NCBI GenBank assembly: GCA_903913915.1
Contig: CAIWNE010000128.1
Span: 1 to 39,112 of the forward strand
Length of the DNA stretch: 39,112 nucleotides
Direction: 5' to 3'
Source: an uncultured Opitutia bacterium
Lineage (GTDB): Bacteria > Verrucomicrobiota > Verrucomicrobiia > Opitutales > UBA953
Shown: one piece after another, positions 1-8,109 of the stretch
How the letters are laid out: each line of letters opens with the position of its first letter
Numbering within the stretch: the stretch's first letter is position 1
Position numbers and translations under genes: made by a program
The notes under the pieces: generated by a model
The model's database searches: none
Told to the model about the DNA's origin: nothing
What the model saw: only the letters and a program-made list of their open reading frames with translations

Positions 1-919
1 CGGTCGGATGGTTGTGCGTCTCGACCTTGCAAAGGAGATGGATGTCCTCCTCGTGGCTGGCGTATTCGCCGGTCAGCGGATTGACGAAGAAGCGGCCGCC
101 CCGCGTGCCCTCGACGACCGCGGCGTTGTCCTTGTAGGCCGAAAGGATGCCGTCGCTGTGCAACTGGTAGGTGTTGCGGATCATCTGGAACAGCGACTTG
201 GCCTGCGCCTGGCCGTCGATGTCCCAGCTGGCGTTGAAGATCTTGTGGCGGCAGTGCTCGGAGTTGGCCTGCGCGAACATCATCAGCTCGATGTCGTTGG
301 GATCGCGGCCGAGGGTCGTGAACGCCGTGACGAGGTAGTCGATCTCATCCTCGGCGAGGGCGAGCCCGAGGGACGCATTGGCGGCGGTGAGCGCGGCGCG
401 ACCCTGCGCCAGCACCGGCACGCTGGTCATCGGGCGCGGAGCCTCGTGACGGAAGAGGATTTCGCAGGCGGCGAGGTCGCCGAAAACGACCTGAGTCATC
501 CGGTCGTGGAGCTTGGCGGCGAGACCCGTCTCCGGGCTCACGGCGGTGGCCTCGGTTCCCAAGGCCACCGTGTACTCGATGACGCGCTCGATCCGCTTGA
601 TCTTGGCCAGGCCGCAGATGTGGGCGATGTCGGTGGCCTTGGAGGACCACGGGGAGATGGTGCCGGGGCGGGGGGCGACGACCTGGACGAGGCCGGTGAC
701 GGGTGCGGCGGCGCGACTGGGGCCGTAGGTGAGCAGTTTCTCGAGGACGGTGCGCTCGGCGGCGGTCAGGTCGCCCGTAAGCTCGATCACATGGACGAAT
801 TCCGCGCTGAGGGCGCGGGCGGGCAGGGCGGCGGCAGTGAGATCCTGGAGGAGCTTGGCGAGGCGGAAGGGCGAGAGGGCAGGTGAGCCGCGGAGGATCA
901 GCATGGGCGAGGCGGTCAT
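1..919 (-). CDS. purL: Phosphoribosylformylglycinamidine synthase, N-terminal part
   Basis: Converts FGAR to FGAM with glutamine and ATP, the fourth step of de novo purine synthesis. Only the first 306 codons are present; the gene runs off the left edge. The N-terminus ([17 protein letters not shown]) matches the long single-chain PurL of proteobacteria rather than the small PurSQL type. ANSEHCRHK lies at residues 218-226 and ETHNHPT at 300-306, both hallmarks of the family's ATP and active-site region. The start at 919 gives MTASP before the conserved MLILRGS; a second ATG at 904 would match the E. coli N-terminus more closely, but only the first has a purine-rich stretch (GGGGA) upstream. 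It is divergent from purF across a 182-base gap, so the two may share control. Identification is firm; only the start is open. Confidence 0.95.
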   Translation of the reverse strand, partial: MTASPMLILRGSPALSPFRLAKLLQDLTAAALPARALSAEFVHVIELTGDLTAAERTVLEKLLTYGPSRAAAPVTGLVQVVAPRPGTISPWSSKATDIAHICGLAKIKRIERVIEYTVALGTEATAVSPETGLAAKLHDRMTQVVFGDLAACEILFRHEAPRPMTSVPVLAQGRAALTAANASLGLALAEDEIDYLVTAFTTLGRDPNDIELMMFAQANSEHCRHKIFNASWDIDGQAQAKSLFQMIRNTYQLHSDGILSAYKDNAAVVEGTRGGRFFVNPLTGEYASHEEDIHLLCKVETHNHPT

Positions 920-951
920 GTTTCGCGACATCCCCGGCGCGGTCAAGAAGG

Positions 952-979
952 CTGAAAGTGATTCGCCTGCGGGTATAAA
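952..979 (+). promoter_or_regulatory. Candidate promoter for purF
   Basis: CTGAAA at 952-957 and TATAAA at 974-979 are 16 bases apart and resemble -35 and -10 elements of a housekeeping promoter. They would start a leader of roughly 115 bases before purF. The -35 matches only four of six consensus bases, so this is a guess from sequence alone. Confidence 0.35.
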
Positions 980-998
980 ACGGGGCTCGTGGAAAAAG

Positions 999-1016
999 CC
1001 GTTGACGATTCAACGG
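999..1016. promoter_or_regulatory. Inverted repeat in purL-purF gap, candidate operator
   Basis: CCGTTGA and TCAACGG are perfect 7-base arms separated by CGAT. The repeat lies between the candidate purF promoter and the purF start, and between two divergent purine genes, where a purine repressor could act on both. It does not match the E. coli PurR or Bacillus PurR sites. It could equally be a small hairpin in the purF leader. Confidence 0.35.
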
Positions 1017-1101
1017 GCGTACATGAAATCCGGGGCTTGAGGACAAACGCCGACTCATCGCCCTCCACGAAAAAGCCGGGATTGTACCCCGGCCTGCGGA
1101 C

Positions 1102-3015
1102 ATGAGCGACAAGATCACCCACGAATGCGGCATCGCCCTCGTGCGGTTGCTCAAGCCGCTGTCCTACTACCAGGAGAAATATGGGTCGCCGCTGTGGGGC
1201 TTCACCAAGCTATTCCTGCTTATGGAGAAGCAGCACAACCGCGGCCAGGACGGCGCGGGCATCGGCTGCGTCAAGATCGGGGCCGAGAACGGCGAAGCCT
1301 TCCTCTTCCGTGACCGCGAGATCGGGGCCCAGGGCCTGACCCAGATCTTCACCCGCCAGATCAAGACCTACTCGGACAAGATGCGCGAAGGGGTCATCGT
1401 CCCCGAATTCGCGGAAACGGTTAAGCGTCATTTCGACTTCGGCGGCGAGCTGCTCCTCGGCCACCTCCGCTACGGGACTTCGGGCAACTTCGACTCGGTC
1501 TCCTGCCACCCCTACGCCCGCAAGTCCATCTGGCCGACCCGCAACCTGCTCGTCGCCGGCAACTTCAACCTGACGAACACCAACGAGCTCAACGCCTCGC
1601 TCACGCATCGCGGGGCGCACGTCATCTACTCGACCGACACGCAGTCGATCCTCGAGGAGATCGGCTTCTGGCTCGACGAGGAACACGACCGCCTCTTCAA
1701 GGCCTTCAAGGACCAAGGCCTCGAAGGCGGCGCGGTGCAGGCCGAGATCTCCAAGCACATGGACATCGGGAACGTGCTGCGCAAGGCCGCCAAGAACTGG
1801 GACGGCGGCTACGCCATCGCGGGCCTCGTCGGCAACGGCGACAGCTTCGTCATCCGCGACCCCAACGGCATCCGCCCCTGCTGGTATGCCCGCACCGAGG
1901 ACCTCATCGCGGTGGCTTCGGAGCGCGTCGCGCTGATGACCATCGTCGGCGTGAACCAGGAAGACGTGCACGAGCTCCCTCCGGGCTCGGCGCTGATCAT
2001 GAAGGCCGACGGCCGCCATTCGATCGAATCGTTCCACGCTCCCGGCGAACCGCGCCATTGCTCCTTCGAACGCATCTACTTCTCCCGCGGCAACGACCCC
2101 GAGATCTACGCCGAACGCAAGGCCCTCGGCGCCGCGCTCGCCGACGACGTGATCGCGCAGATCCGCGACGACCATGACCACGCGGTCTTCTCCTATATCC
2201 CGAACACGGCGGAGATCGCCTGGTACGGCCTGATGGAGGAACTCCGCAAGCGGCGCCGCACGCAGGTCCGCCAGAAGCTCATCGACGCCCAGCGCGCGGG
2301 CAAGCTCGACGAGGCGCTCATCGACAAGCTCGTGCTCGGCGGCTGGCCCCGCGGCGAGAAGGTGGCCCACAAGGACGTGAAGCTGCGCACGTTCATCTCC
2401 CAGGAGAAGAACCGCATGCAGATGGCTTCGCACGTCTACGACATCTCCTACGGCACTGTCCGCGACGGCGACACGCTCGTCTGCGTCGACGACTCGATCG
2501 TCCGCGGCACGACGCTCCGCCAGTCGATCCTCCGCATCCTCGCCCGCCCGAATCCGAAGCGCATCGTGATCGCGTCGACCGCCCCGCAGATCCGCTACCC
2601 GGACTGCTACGGCATCGACATGTCCGAGATGGGCAAGTTCCTGGCCTTCCAGGCGGCCGTCGCGCTCTGCAAGGACCGCGGCATGGCCGACCTCCTCCGC
2701 GAGGTCTACGAGGACTGCGTGGCCCAGTCGAAGAAGCCGACGAAGGAGATGAAGAACCACGTGAAGCGCATCTATGACGCGTTCACGGAGAAGGAGATCG
2801 CCGCGAAGGCGGCCGAACTCGTCTACCCGTCGAAGAGCGCCTGGAAAGGCGAGCTCGTGCTGGTCTTCCAGAAGATCGAGTCGCTCCATAAGGCATGCCC
2901 GACGAGCAAGGGCGATTGGTATTTCACCGGCGACTACCCGACCCCGGGCGGCCTCGGCGTGCTCAACCAGGCGTACATCAACTACTGGGAAAAGCGCGAA
3001 GGCCGCGCCTACTGA
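1102..3015 (+). CDS. purF: Amidophosphoribosyltransferase, long form
   Basis: Catalyses the first committed step of purine synthesis, PRPP plus glutamine to phosphoribosylamine. The protein has 637 residues against about 470-510 for the usual PurF, and resembles the long variant found in Bacteroidetes and relatives. The class II glutaminase domain is at the N-terminus: ECGIA places the expected nucleophile at Cys9, after an 8-residue leader that would have to be removed, and EKQHNRGQDGAG follows at about 46-57. The PRPP-binding loop is DTLVCVDDSIVRGTT at 457-471. Long inserts lie between the two domains, for example the basic stretch around 380-430. The stop codon abuts that of the convergent DUF1343 gene to form TGATCA. 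The start is set by the conserved N-terminus. Confidence 0.93.
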   Translation: MSDKITHECGIALVRLLKPLSYYQEKYGSPLWGFTKLFLLMEKQHNRGQDGAGIGCVKIGAENGEAFLFRDREIGAQGLTQIFTRQIKTYSDKMREGVIVPEFAETVKRHFDFGGELLLGHLRYGTSGNFDSVSCHPYARKSIWPTRNLLVAGNFNLTNTNELNASLTHRGAHVIYSTDTQSILEEIGFWLDEEHDRLFKAFKDQGLEGGAVQAEISKHMDIGNVLRKAAKNWDGGYAIAGLVGNGDSFVIRDPNGIRPCWYARTEDLIAVASERVALMTIVGVNQEDVHELPPGSALIMKADGRHSIESFHAPGEPRHCSFERIYFSRGNDPEIYAERKALGAALADDVIAQIRDDHDHAVFSYIPNTAEIAWYGLMEELRKRRRTQVRQKLIDAQRAGKLDEALIDKLVLGGWPRGEKVAHKDVKLRTFISQEKNRMQMASHVYDISYGTVRDGDTLVCVDDSIVRGTTLRQSILRILARPNPKRIVIASTAPQIRYPDCYGIDMSEMGKFLAFQAAVALCKDRGMADLLREVYEDCVAQSKKPTKEMKNHVKRIYDAFTEKEIAAKAAELVYPSKSAWKGELVLVFQKIESLHKACPTSKGDWYFTGDYPTPGGLGVLNQAYINYWEKREGRAY

Positions 3016-4341
3016 TCAGGCGTAGAGACGGAACGGCGCGGTGCGCGCGCGGAAGGCCGCGGCGTCGCCGTCCCATCGCGCCATCCAGCGGGCGAGGTCG
3101 ATCTTGGCCCCCTGCGTGCGGAGCTCCTCGAAGAAGGCTTCGCTGCCGAGATGCTTGATGAACAGGTCGCGCTTGGAGCCGGTGACGCCGGCGAACGGAT
3201 TCGGCGCCCAGACGCAGGCCTGACGCAGCATGTGCAGCGAGACCGCGGTGGGGCGCAGCTTGGGCCAGTCGGCGACGCCGACGTAGACGCCCTGCGTGCC
3301 GTCCGCCAGCTGACGCGGCTGCAAGGCCAGACCTGGGACGGCGGCGCCGAGCGCGGCGACGAGTTCGGCGGACTTGCGGTGCGGATAAGTAAGGAAGCGG
3401 AAATTCTGCCCTTCGCCGGAGGTATGGCTGAAGCCGGAATCCATGCACCCAAGCCCGGTCATCGCATACCCGAGCGCGGCCTTGGCGGTATCGATCTTCG
3501 GCGAAGTCGGCAACCAGTTCAATCCGGTCAGGTTCCAGGTCATCGATCGGCGCCAGCCGCGCATCGCGACGACTTCCAAGGCGCCGCGACGGCGCTGGGC
3601 CTCGTCGAGCTCCAGCACGCCCGGGGTGGCCACCGCCCAACGGGCGATCTCGCCGATGGTGAGGCCATGGACATAAGGGGTCTCATAGGCGCCTACGTAA
3701 CTGCGCCACTTGCGGTCGAGGAACGGACCGTCGACCTTTTCGCCGCCGAGCGGGTTGGGGCGGTCGAGCACGATCACGCGCACCGGCCGAGGGAGGGAGA
3801 AGCACGCCTCGATCACGTAACGCATGCAGCTGATGTACGTGTAGGAGCGGGCGCCGACGTCCTGGAAGTCGATGAGGATGACGTCGAGGCCGGCCAGCAT
3901 CTCCGCCGTCGGCCGGCGCGTCGCGCCATAGAGAGAATACACCGGCAGGACCGTGCGCGCATCCTTGGCGTTCTTCACGACGGCTTCGGCCTTGGCGTCA
4001 CCGTCGATGCCATGCTCGGGCCCGAACAGCTTCAACAGCTTCACGCCGGGGGCGCGCGCAAGCACGTCGACCGTACGCTGGCCGAGGCCGTTGACTCCGG
4101 CGCGATGCGTCACGAGTCCGCAGCGTTGGCCTTTGATCTGCGCGAAGCCGTCGGCGGCGAGGACGTCGATGCCGAGCATCACCTTGCCGGCGAGCGGCGG
4201 GACATAGGTCGGACCCGCAGGCGACGGGGCGACGTTGGCCGGCGCCGGCGAGCCGCCTCCTCCGCCGCCGGCACAACCGGACAAGGCGACGGCGCCCAAC
4301 GAACCCAGGGCGGTGAGGTGAAGAAACTCGCGGCGATCCAT
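3016..4341 (-). CDS. DUF1343 (NamZ-like) Tat lipoprotein
   Basis: Member of the DUF1343 family; the characterised member NamZ is an exo-beta-N-acetylmuramidase of peptidoglycan recycling. The chosen start gives MDRREFLHLTALGSLGAV, a twin-arginine signal (DRREFL), then a lipobox LSGC at about residues 20-23 and a low-complexity Gly/Ser/Pro linker, so export by Tat and lipid anchoring are likely. Family landmarks in order: GIDVL, CGLVTHRAGVN, LFGPEHGIDGDA, DFQDVGARSYTYIS, VLDRPNPLGG and GEGQNFRF. The length of 441 residues is normal for the family. An in-frame ATG 15 codons upstream would spoil the signal peptide. It sits alone between purF and purN, so context says nothing about its job. The muramidase role is by family only. 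Confidence 0.85.
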   Translation of the reverse strand: MDRREFLHLTALGSLGAVALSGCAGGGGGGSPAPANVAPSPAGPTYVPPLAGKVMLGIDVLAADGFAQIKGQRCGLVTHRAGVNGLGQRTVDVLARAPGVKLLKLFGPEHGIDGDAKAEAVVKNAKDARTVLPVYSLYGATRRPTAEMLAGLDVILIDFQDVGARSYTYISCMRYVIEACFSLPRPVRVIVLDRPNPLGGEKVDGPFLDRKWRSYVGAYETPYVHGLTIGEIARWAVATPGVLELDEAQRRRGALEVVAMRGWRRSMTWNLTGLNWLPTSPKIDTAKAALGYAMTGLGCMDSGFSHTSGEGQNFRFLTYPHRKSAELVAALGAAVPGLALQPRQLADGTQGVYVGVADWPKLRPTAVSLHMLRQACVWAPNPFAGVTGSKRDLFIKHLGSEAFFEELRTQGAKIDLARWMARWDGDAAAFRARTAPFRLYA

Positions 4342-4442
4342 GGGAAGCAGTGCCGGGCATCTTCGGCGGTTTGCCGAGAGGTTCAAAGTCCGAATTAGAA
4401 AATCCGTTTGCAGGCGAGGAACGACGCCGACACGTTCTCGTC

Positions 4443-5021
4443 ATGCGCGTCGCCCTCCTCGGTTCCGGTCGCGGCTCCAACGCCGACGCGGTCCTGCGCG
4501 CCCAGGCCGAAGGCCGCCTCGGCAAGGCCAAGGTGGTCGGTATCTGGTGCGACGTCCCGACCTGCAAGATGCTCGAGCTCGGCCCGAAGTACGGCGTGCC
4601 CGCGCGCTTCCTGGATACCGGCCCCTTCAAGACGAAGTTCTCCCCCGAACGCGAGCAGGCCTGGGCCGAAGACCTGAAGGCGGCCAAAGTAGACCTCGTC
4701 GTGCTCGCCGGCTTCATGCGCGTGATCAAGGCGCCTTTGCTGGATGCCTTCGCCGGCCGCATCATCAACCTTCACCCCAGCCTCCTGCCGGCTTTCCCGG
4801 GGTTGGATGGCATCGGTCAGGCGTGGAATGCCGGGGTCCCCGAGGCCGGTTGTACGGTGCATTGGGTCAACGCCGAGATCGACGGGGGCGCCCACCTCGG
4901 ACAGACGCGCGTCCCGCGCGAGGCTGACGACACCTTGGAATCCTTCGCGAACAAGATCCACGCCGCTGAGCATGCCTTGCTTCCCGCCGTCATCGCCCGC
5001 CTGAGCGAGACCCTTTCCTGA
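4443..5021 (+). CDS. purN: Phosphoribosylglycinamide formyltransferase
   Basis: Transfers a formyl group from 10-formyltetrahydrofolate to GAR, the third purine step. The 192-residue length is normal. The catalytic triad of the family is present as Asn109 and His111 in INLHPSLLPAFPG and Asp147 in EIDGG, matching Asn106, His108 and Asp144 of E. coli. The N-terminal phosphate loop is GSGRGSN. The start at MRVALLGSG is fixed by the family; a longer in-frame reading begins at 4350 but adds no homologous sequence. Its stop overlaps the prmA start by one base (TGATG), so the two are probably translationally coupled. Confidence 0.94.
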   Translation: MRVALLGSGRGSNADAVLRAQAEGRLGKAKVVGIWCDVPTCKMLELGPKYGVPARFLDTGPFKTKFSPEREQAWAEDLKAAKVDLVVLAGFMRVIKAPLLDAFAGRIINLHPSLLPAFPGLDGIGQAWNAGVPEAGCTVHWVNAEIDGGAHLGQTRVPREADDTLESFANKIHAAEHALLPAVIARLSETLS

Positions 5022-5908
5022 TGATCGAACTGAAGTGCCCCATCCATGAAGACATGGTCCAGCCCCTGGAAGACCATTTCTGCGAACTGACCCGCTCCTC
5101 CTGGATGCTCTTCCATGAAGGTCCGGGGAAGCCCCACTTCGTGATGGGCTACTTCGACACCAAGCCGGAAGCCGACGAAGCCTGGGCCGGCCTGCGCAAG
5201 GCCTTCAAGAAACTGCCCGAGGCCTACGAAGAGACCGTCATGGCGGACAAGGATTGGAAAGAAGCCTACAAGGAGCACCTCAAGCCCTGGGACCATGGCC
5301 GCCTCCACTGGGTCCCGGCCTGGATGCGCGGAAAGCATGCCGTCCCCGCGGACGCCGCCGTTATCTGGTTCGACGCCGGGCTCGCCTTCGGCACCGGCGA
5401 CCATCCGACCACCCGTCTCTGCGCCATCCGCATGATGGACTTCCTCGAGACCCATGAGGCCGCGCAAGTCTCCGTCACCGACGCCGGCTGCGGCTCGGGC
5501 ATCCTCGCCCTTTCCGCCGCGAAGCTCGGTTGCGGACGTATCGCCGGCTTCGACCGCGATCCGGAGTCGGTCCGGGTGAGCATCGCCAACCGCGAAGAGA
5601 ACGGTATCGCCGATGAAGCCGTGGCCTTCCATCACGCCGGGCTCGAAGAAGGCTTCCGCCTGACCGGCCGGGCCGATGTCGTGCTGGCCAACATCATCAG
5701 CGACGTCCTCTGCATCTACGCCGACAACCTCGTCGACTCCGTCAGCCCCGGAGGCGTGCTCGCGCTCAGCGGCATCCTCGCCAAGGAACAGGACGCCGTC
5801 CGCGCCCACTTCGAGGCCAAGTGCCGCGAAGCGTGGGGCGATGGCATGAAGTCCGACGGACGCGTGATGGGCGAATGGAGCGACGTCGCCTTGTTCCGAC
5901 CACTCTGA
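5021..5908 (+). CDS. prmA: Ribosomal protein L11 methyltransferase
   Basis: SAM-dependent methyltransferase expected to trimethylate ribosomal protein L11. It has 295 residues. A weakly conserved N-terminal substrate domain (about 1-95) precedes the Rossmann methyltransferase core. PrmA hallmarks are GLAFGTGDHPTT at 120-131, the SAM-binding VTDAGCGSGILAL at 152-164 and ADVVLANIISDVL further on, the family's equivalent of the substrate-side N-P-P-Y motif. The one-base overlap with purN suggests a two- or three-gene operon with the membrane protein downstream. Other PrmA-fold lysine methyltransferases exist, but the D-x-GLAFGTG signature is that of PrmA. Confidence 0.88.
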   Translation: MIELKCPIHEDMVQPLEDHFCELTRSSWMLFHEGPGKPHFVMGYFDTKPEADEAWAGLRKAFKKLPEAYEETVMADKDWKEAYKEHLKPWDHGRLHWVPAWMRGKHAVPADAAVIWFDAGLAFGTGDHPTTRLCAIRMMDFLETHEAAQVSVTDAGCGSGILALSAAKLGCGRIAGFDRDPESVRVSIANREENGIADEAVAFHHAGLEEGFRLTGRADVVLANIISDVLCIYADNLVDSVSPGGVLALSGILAKEQDAVRAHFEAKCREAWGDGMKSDGRVMGEWSDVALFRPL

Positions 5909-5946
5909 GCGTTTGCTTCCGACGCCCTTTCCCCTTCCCTCGCCTC

Positions 5947-6399
5947 ATGCCCGACGCCACCGCCCAACGGATCCGCTACGGACGCATCATCGCCGTGTTG
6001 TTCGGCGCGCTCTGCCTCGGCTTGGGGGTCGTTGAGCTGAGCGGGGGCATCACCGTCGGAGCGCTCCATGTCCCGTCGCGCTGGAGCCCAGCGGTGGTCA
6101 CGTTCCCCTTCGCGTTACGCGCGGAATCCTGGTTCTTCATCGGCTACGGCGGGTTGCTGTTCGTGCCGTGGCGCCGGATCCGCAGCGCCAAGGCCTGGAG
6201 CGCGCTGTTCACCCTGCTCTGCGTCGCATCGGTGATCTTCGCGTTCGCGATGATCTGCGAAGTCATGGCCAAGAACTACGTCGCCCAGAACGCGCACGTG
6301 AAGGCGAAGATCCCGGTGTTCCAGGCCGTGCTGCTCTTCCTGGGGCTCGGCCAGATCCCGCTCGAGCTCTTCAGCCGCAAGCCCGAGCTGCTCGACTGA
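5947..6399 (+). CDS. Four-helix membrane protein of unknown function
   Basis: I do not recognise this 150-residue protein. Four hydrophobic segments lie at about 14-32, 62-76, 84-104 and 124-142, joined by short basic loops (RRIRSAK at 76-82). No signal-peptide cleavage site or catalytic motif is visible. It follows prmA by 38 bases on the same strand and may be carried by that operon. The ATG at 5947 is chosen because reading further upstream enters the prmA coding sequence out of frame. Its TGA abuts the TGA of purK on the other strand (TGATCA), leaving no intergenic space. Confidence 0.7.
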   Translation: MPDATAQRIRYGRIIAVLFGALCLGLGVVELSGGITVGALHVPSRWSPAVVTFPFALRAESWFFIGYGGLLFVPWRRIRSAKAWSALFTLLCVASVIFAFAMICEVMAKNYVAQNAHVKAKIPVFQAVLLFLGLGQIPLELFSRKPELLD

Positions 6400-7533
6400 T
6401 CAGAGCGCGGCGTGCAACGCCTCGGCCCGGCGGATCGCTTCTTCGAGCGTCGGCGCCGTGACGGTGATGTGACCCATCTTGCGACCGGGGGCGGCCTTGC
6501 CCTTGTCATAGAGATGCAGTTTGGCCGAAGGATCCGCGAGAACCTTGGTCCAGTCCGGCTCCTGGCCGTTACGCCAGACGTCGCCGAGCAGGTTGACCAT
6601 CGCGGAAGGAGCGAGCGGCTTCGTGCCGCCGAGGGGCAGTCCGCAGACCGCGCGGATATGTTGTTCGAACTGGCTGGTCTCGTTGGCGTCGAACGTCTGG
6701 TGGCCGCTGTTGTGCGGACGCGGAGCGAGCTCGTTGACGACGATGCGGCCGTCCTTCACGAACATCTCGACCGCGAGCAGGCCGACGAGGCCGATCTTCT
6801 CGGCGATGCTGAGGGCCAGCGCGCGGGCTTCGGCGGCGGTGGCCTCGGAGATGCGGGCCGGTGAGATCGAAAGGTGGAGGATGTGGTTCCGATGGATGTT
6901 CTCCGCGGGATCGTAGACCGCGGTGCGGCCGTCGACGGTACGCGCGACGAGCACGGAGATCTCCATCTGGAACGGGACCCAGGCTTCGAGGACGCCGACG
7001 GCGCCGCCGATCTTGGACCACGCGGCGGCCAGGTCGGCCTCGGCGGTCGGCAGCTTGACCTGGCCTTTGCCGTCGTAACCGAAATCAGCGGTCTTCAGCA
7101 CGCACGGAAAACCGATGGTCTTCACCGCGGCCTGCAGCTCGGCCAGCGAGGCGACGACGGCGAAATTGGCGCAAGGGATGCCGGCGCCGCGGAGGAATTC
7201 CTTTTCCCGTCGGCGATTCTGGCAGATCGCCAGGACCTCGGCCGAAGGATGGCTCGGGACGGTTTTCGCGACGAACTCGACGGTCGCGGGCGGGATGTTC
7301 TCGAACTCCAGCGTGATGCGTCCGCAGCCCTGCGCGAAACGCGTCAGGGCGGCGGTGTCCTTCCAGTCGGCGGCGATGTGCTCGTCGGCGATGCCGGCGG
7401 CGCAGGCGCCTGCGGAAGGGTCGAAAGTCCGGACCTTATAACCGAGACGGCGGGCGGCGATGGCCGACATGCGGCCGAGCTGGCCTCCGCCGAGGATGCC
7501 GATGGTGCCGCCGGGCTGCAAAGGTCGCTCCAT
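6400..7533 (-). CDS. purK: 5-(carboxyamino)imidazole ribonucleotide synthase
   Basis: ATP-grasp enzyme that carboxylates AIR with bicarbonate to N5-CAIR. At 377 residues it has the expected length. GTIGILGGGQLGRM near residues 9-22 is the N-terminal Rossmann-like signature, FGYDGKGQ the ATP-grasp glycine loop, and NELAPRPHNSGH the C-terminal metal and substrate motif. It begins three bases after the purE stop, the usual purE-purK pairing, so the two steps from AIR to CAIR are encoded together. Confidence 0.95.
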   Translation of the reverse strand: MERPLQPGGTIGILGGGQLGRMSAIAARRLGYKVRTFDPSAGACAAGIADEHIAADWKDTAALTRFAQGCGRITLEFENIPPATVEFVAKTVPSHPSAEVLAICQNRRREKEFLRGAGIPCANFAVVASLAELQAAVKTIGFPCVLKTADFGYDGKGQVKLPTAEADLAAAWSKIGGAVGVLEAWVPFQMEISVLVARTVDGRTAVYDPAENIHRNHILHLSISPARISEATAAEARALALSIAEKIGLVGLLAVEMFVKDGRIVVNELAPRPHNSGHQTFDANETSQFEQHIRAVCGLPLGGTKPLAPSAMVNLLGDVWRNGQEPDWTKVLADPSAKLHLYDKGKAAPGRKMGHITVTAPTLEEAIRRAEALHAAL

Positions 7534-7536
7534 GGC

Positions 7537-8058
7537 TCAGCGCTTCTTGCCCTTGCGGCCGGGAATCGGGTTATCCAAGACGGCCTTGGTCTGCGCGGCG
7601 CGATGATCGTCGAGCTTCTTGGCGAGCTTGGCATCGGAAAGCGCGAGCACGGCGGCGGCGCCAAGGGCGGCGTTGATCGCGCCGGCTCGACCGATGGCGA
7701 AAGTGTGGACGGGGATGCCGGCCGGCATCTGGACGATCGATAGGAGCGAGTCGATGCCGTCGAGGAACTTGGACTGGACGGGCACGCCCATGACGGGCAG
7801 CGAGGTCATCGCGGCGACCATGCCGGGGAGATGGGCCGCGCCGCCGGCTCCGGCGATGATGACCTTCAGCCCGCGCTTACGGGCGGCGAGGGCGTAGTCC
7901 TTGAGCTTGAGGGGCGTGCGGTGGGCGCTGACGACCTCGGCCTCGAAGGCGACGCCGAGCTTCTTGAGCGTGTCGGCGGCGTTGACCATCGTCTCCCAGT
8001 CGGACTGGGAACCCATGATGATGCCGACCTGAGGAGCGGAAGGAAGCGCGCGAGCCAT
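7537..8058 (-). CDS. purE: N5-CAIR mutase
   Basis: Class I PurE, which moves the carboxyl group of N5-CAIR to give CAIR. The family signature is complete: [10 protein letters not shown] at about 12-21, SAHRTP at about 44-49, [12 protein letters not shown] and the substrate-binding MGVPVQSK. Adjacent purK supports the class I (mutase) rather than class II (AIR carboxylase) assignment. The C-terminal tail is lysine and arginine rich (PGRKGKKR). The gene is the third of a possible four-gene minus-strand run beginning with the FGE-like gene at 11794, with gaps of 31, 51 and 3 bases. Confidence 0.95.
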   Translation of the reverse strand: MARALPSAPQVGIIMGSQSDWETMVNAADTLKKLGVAFEAEVVSAHRTPLKLKDYALAARKRGLKVIIAGAGGAAHLPGMVAAMTSLPVMGVPVQSKFLDGIDSLLSIVQMPAGIPVHTFAIGRAGAINAALGAAAVLALSDAKLAKKLDDHRAAQTKAVLDNPIPGRKGKKR

Positions 8059-8109
8059 GGTCGAAGCGTGTCCGACCCCGGCCCGACTGTGAAGCCCGAA
8101 GCGTAAAAA

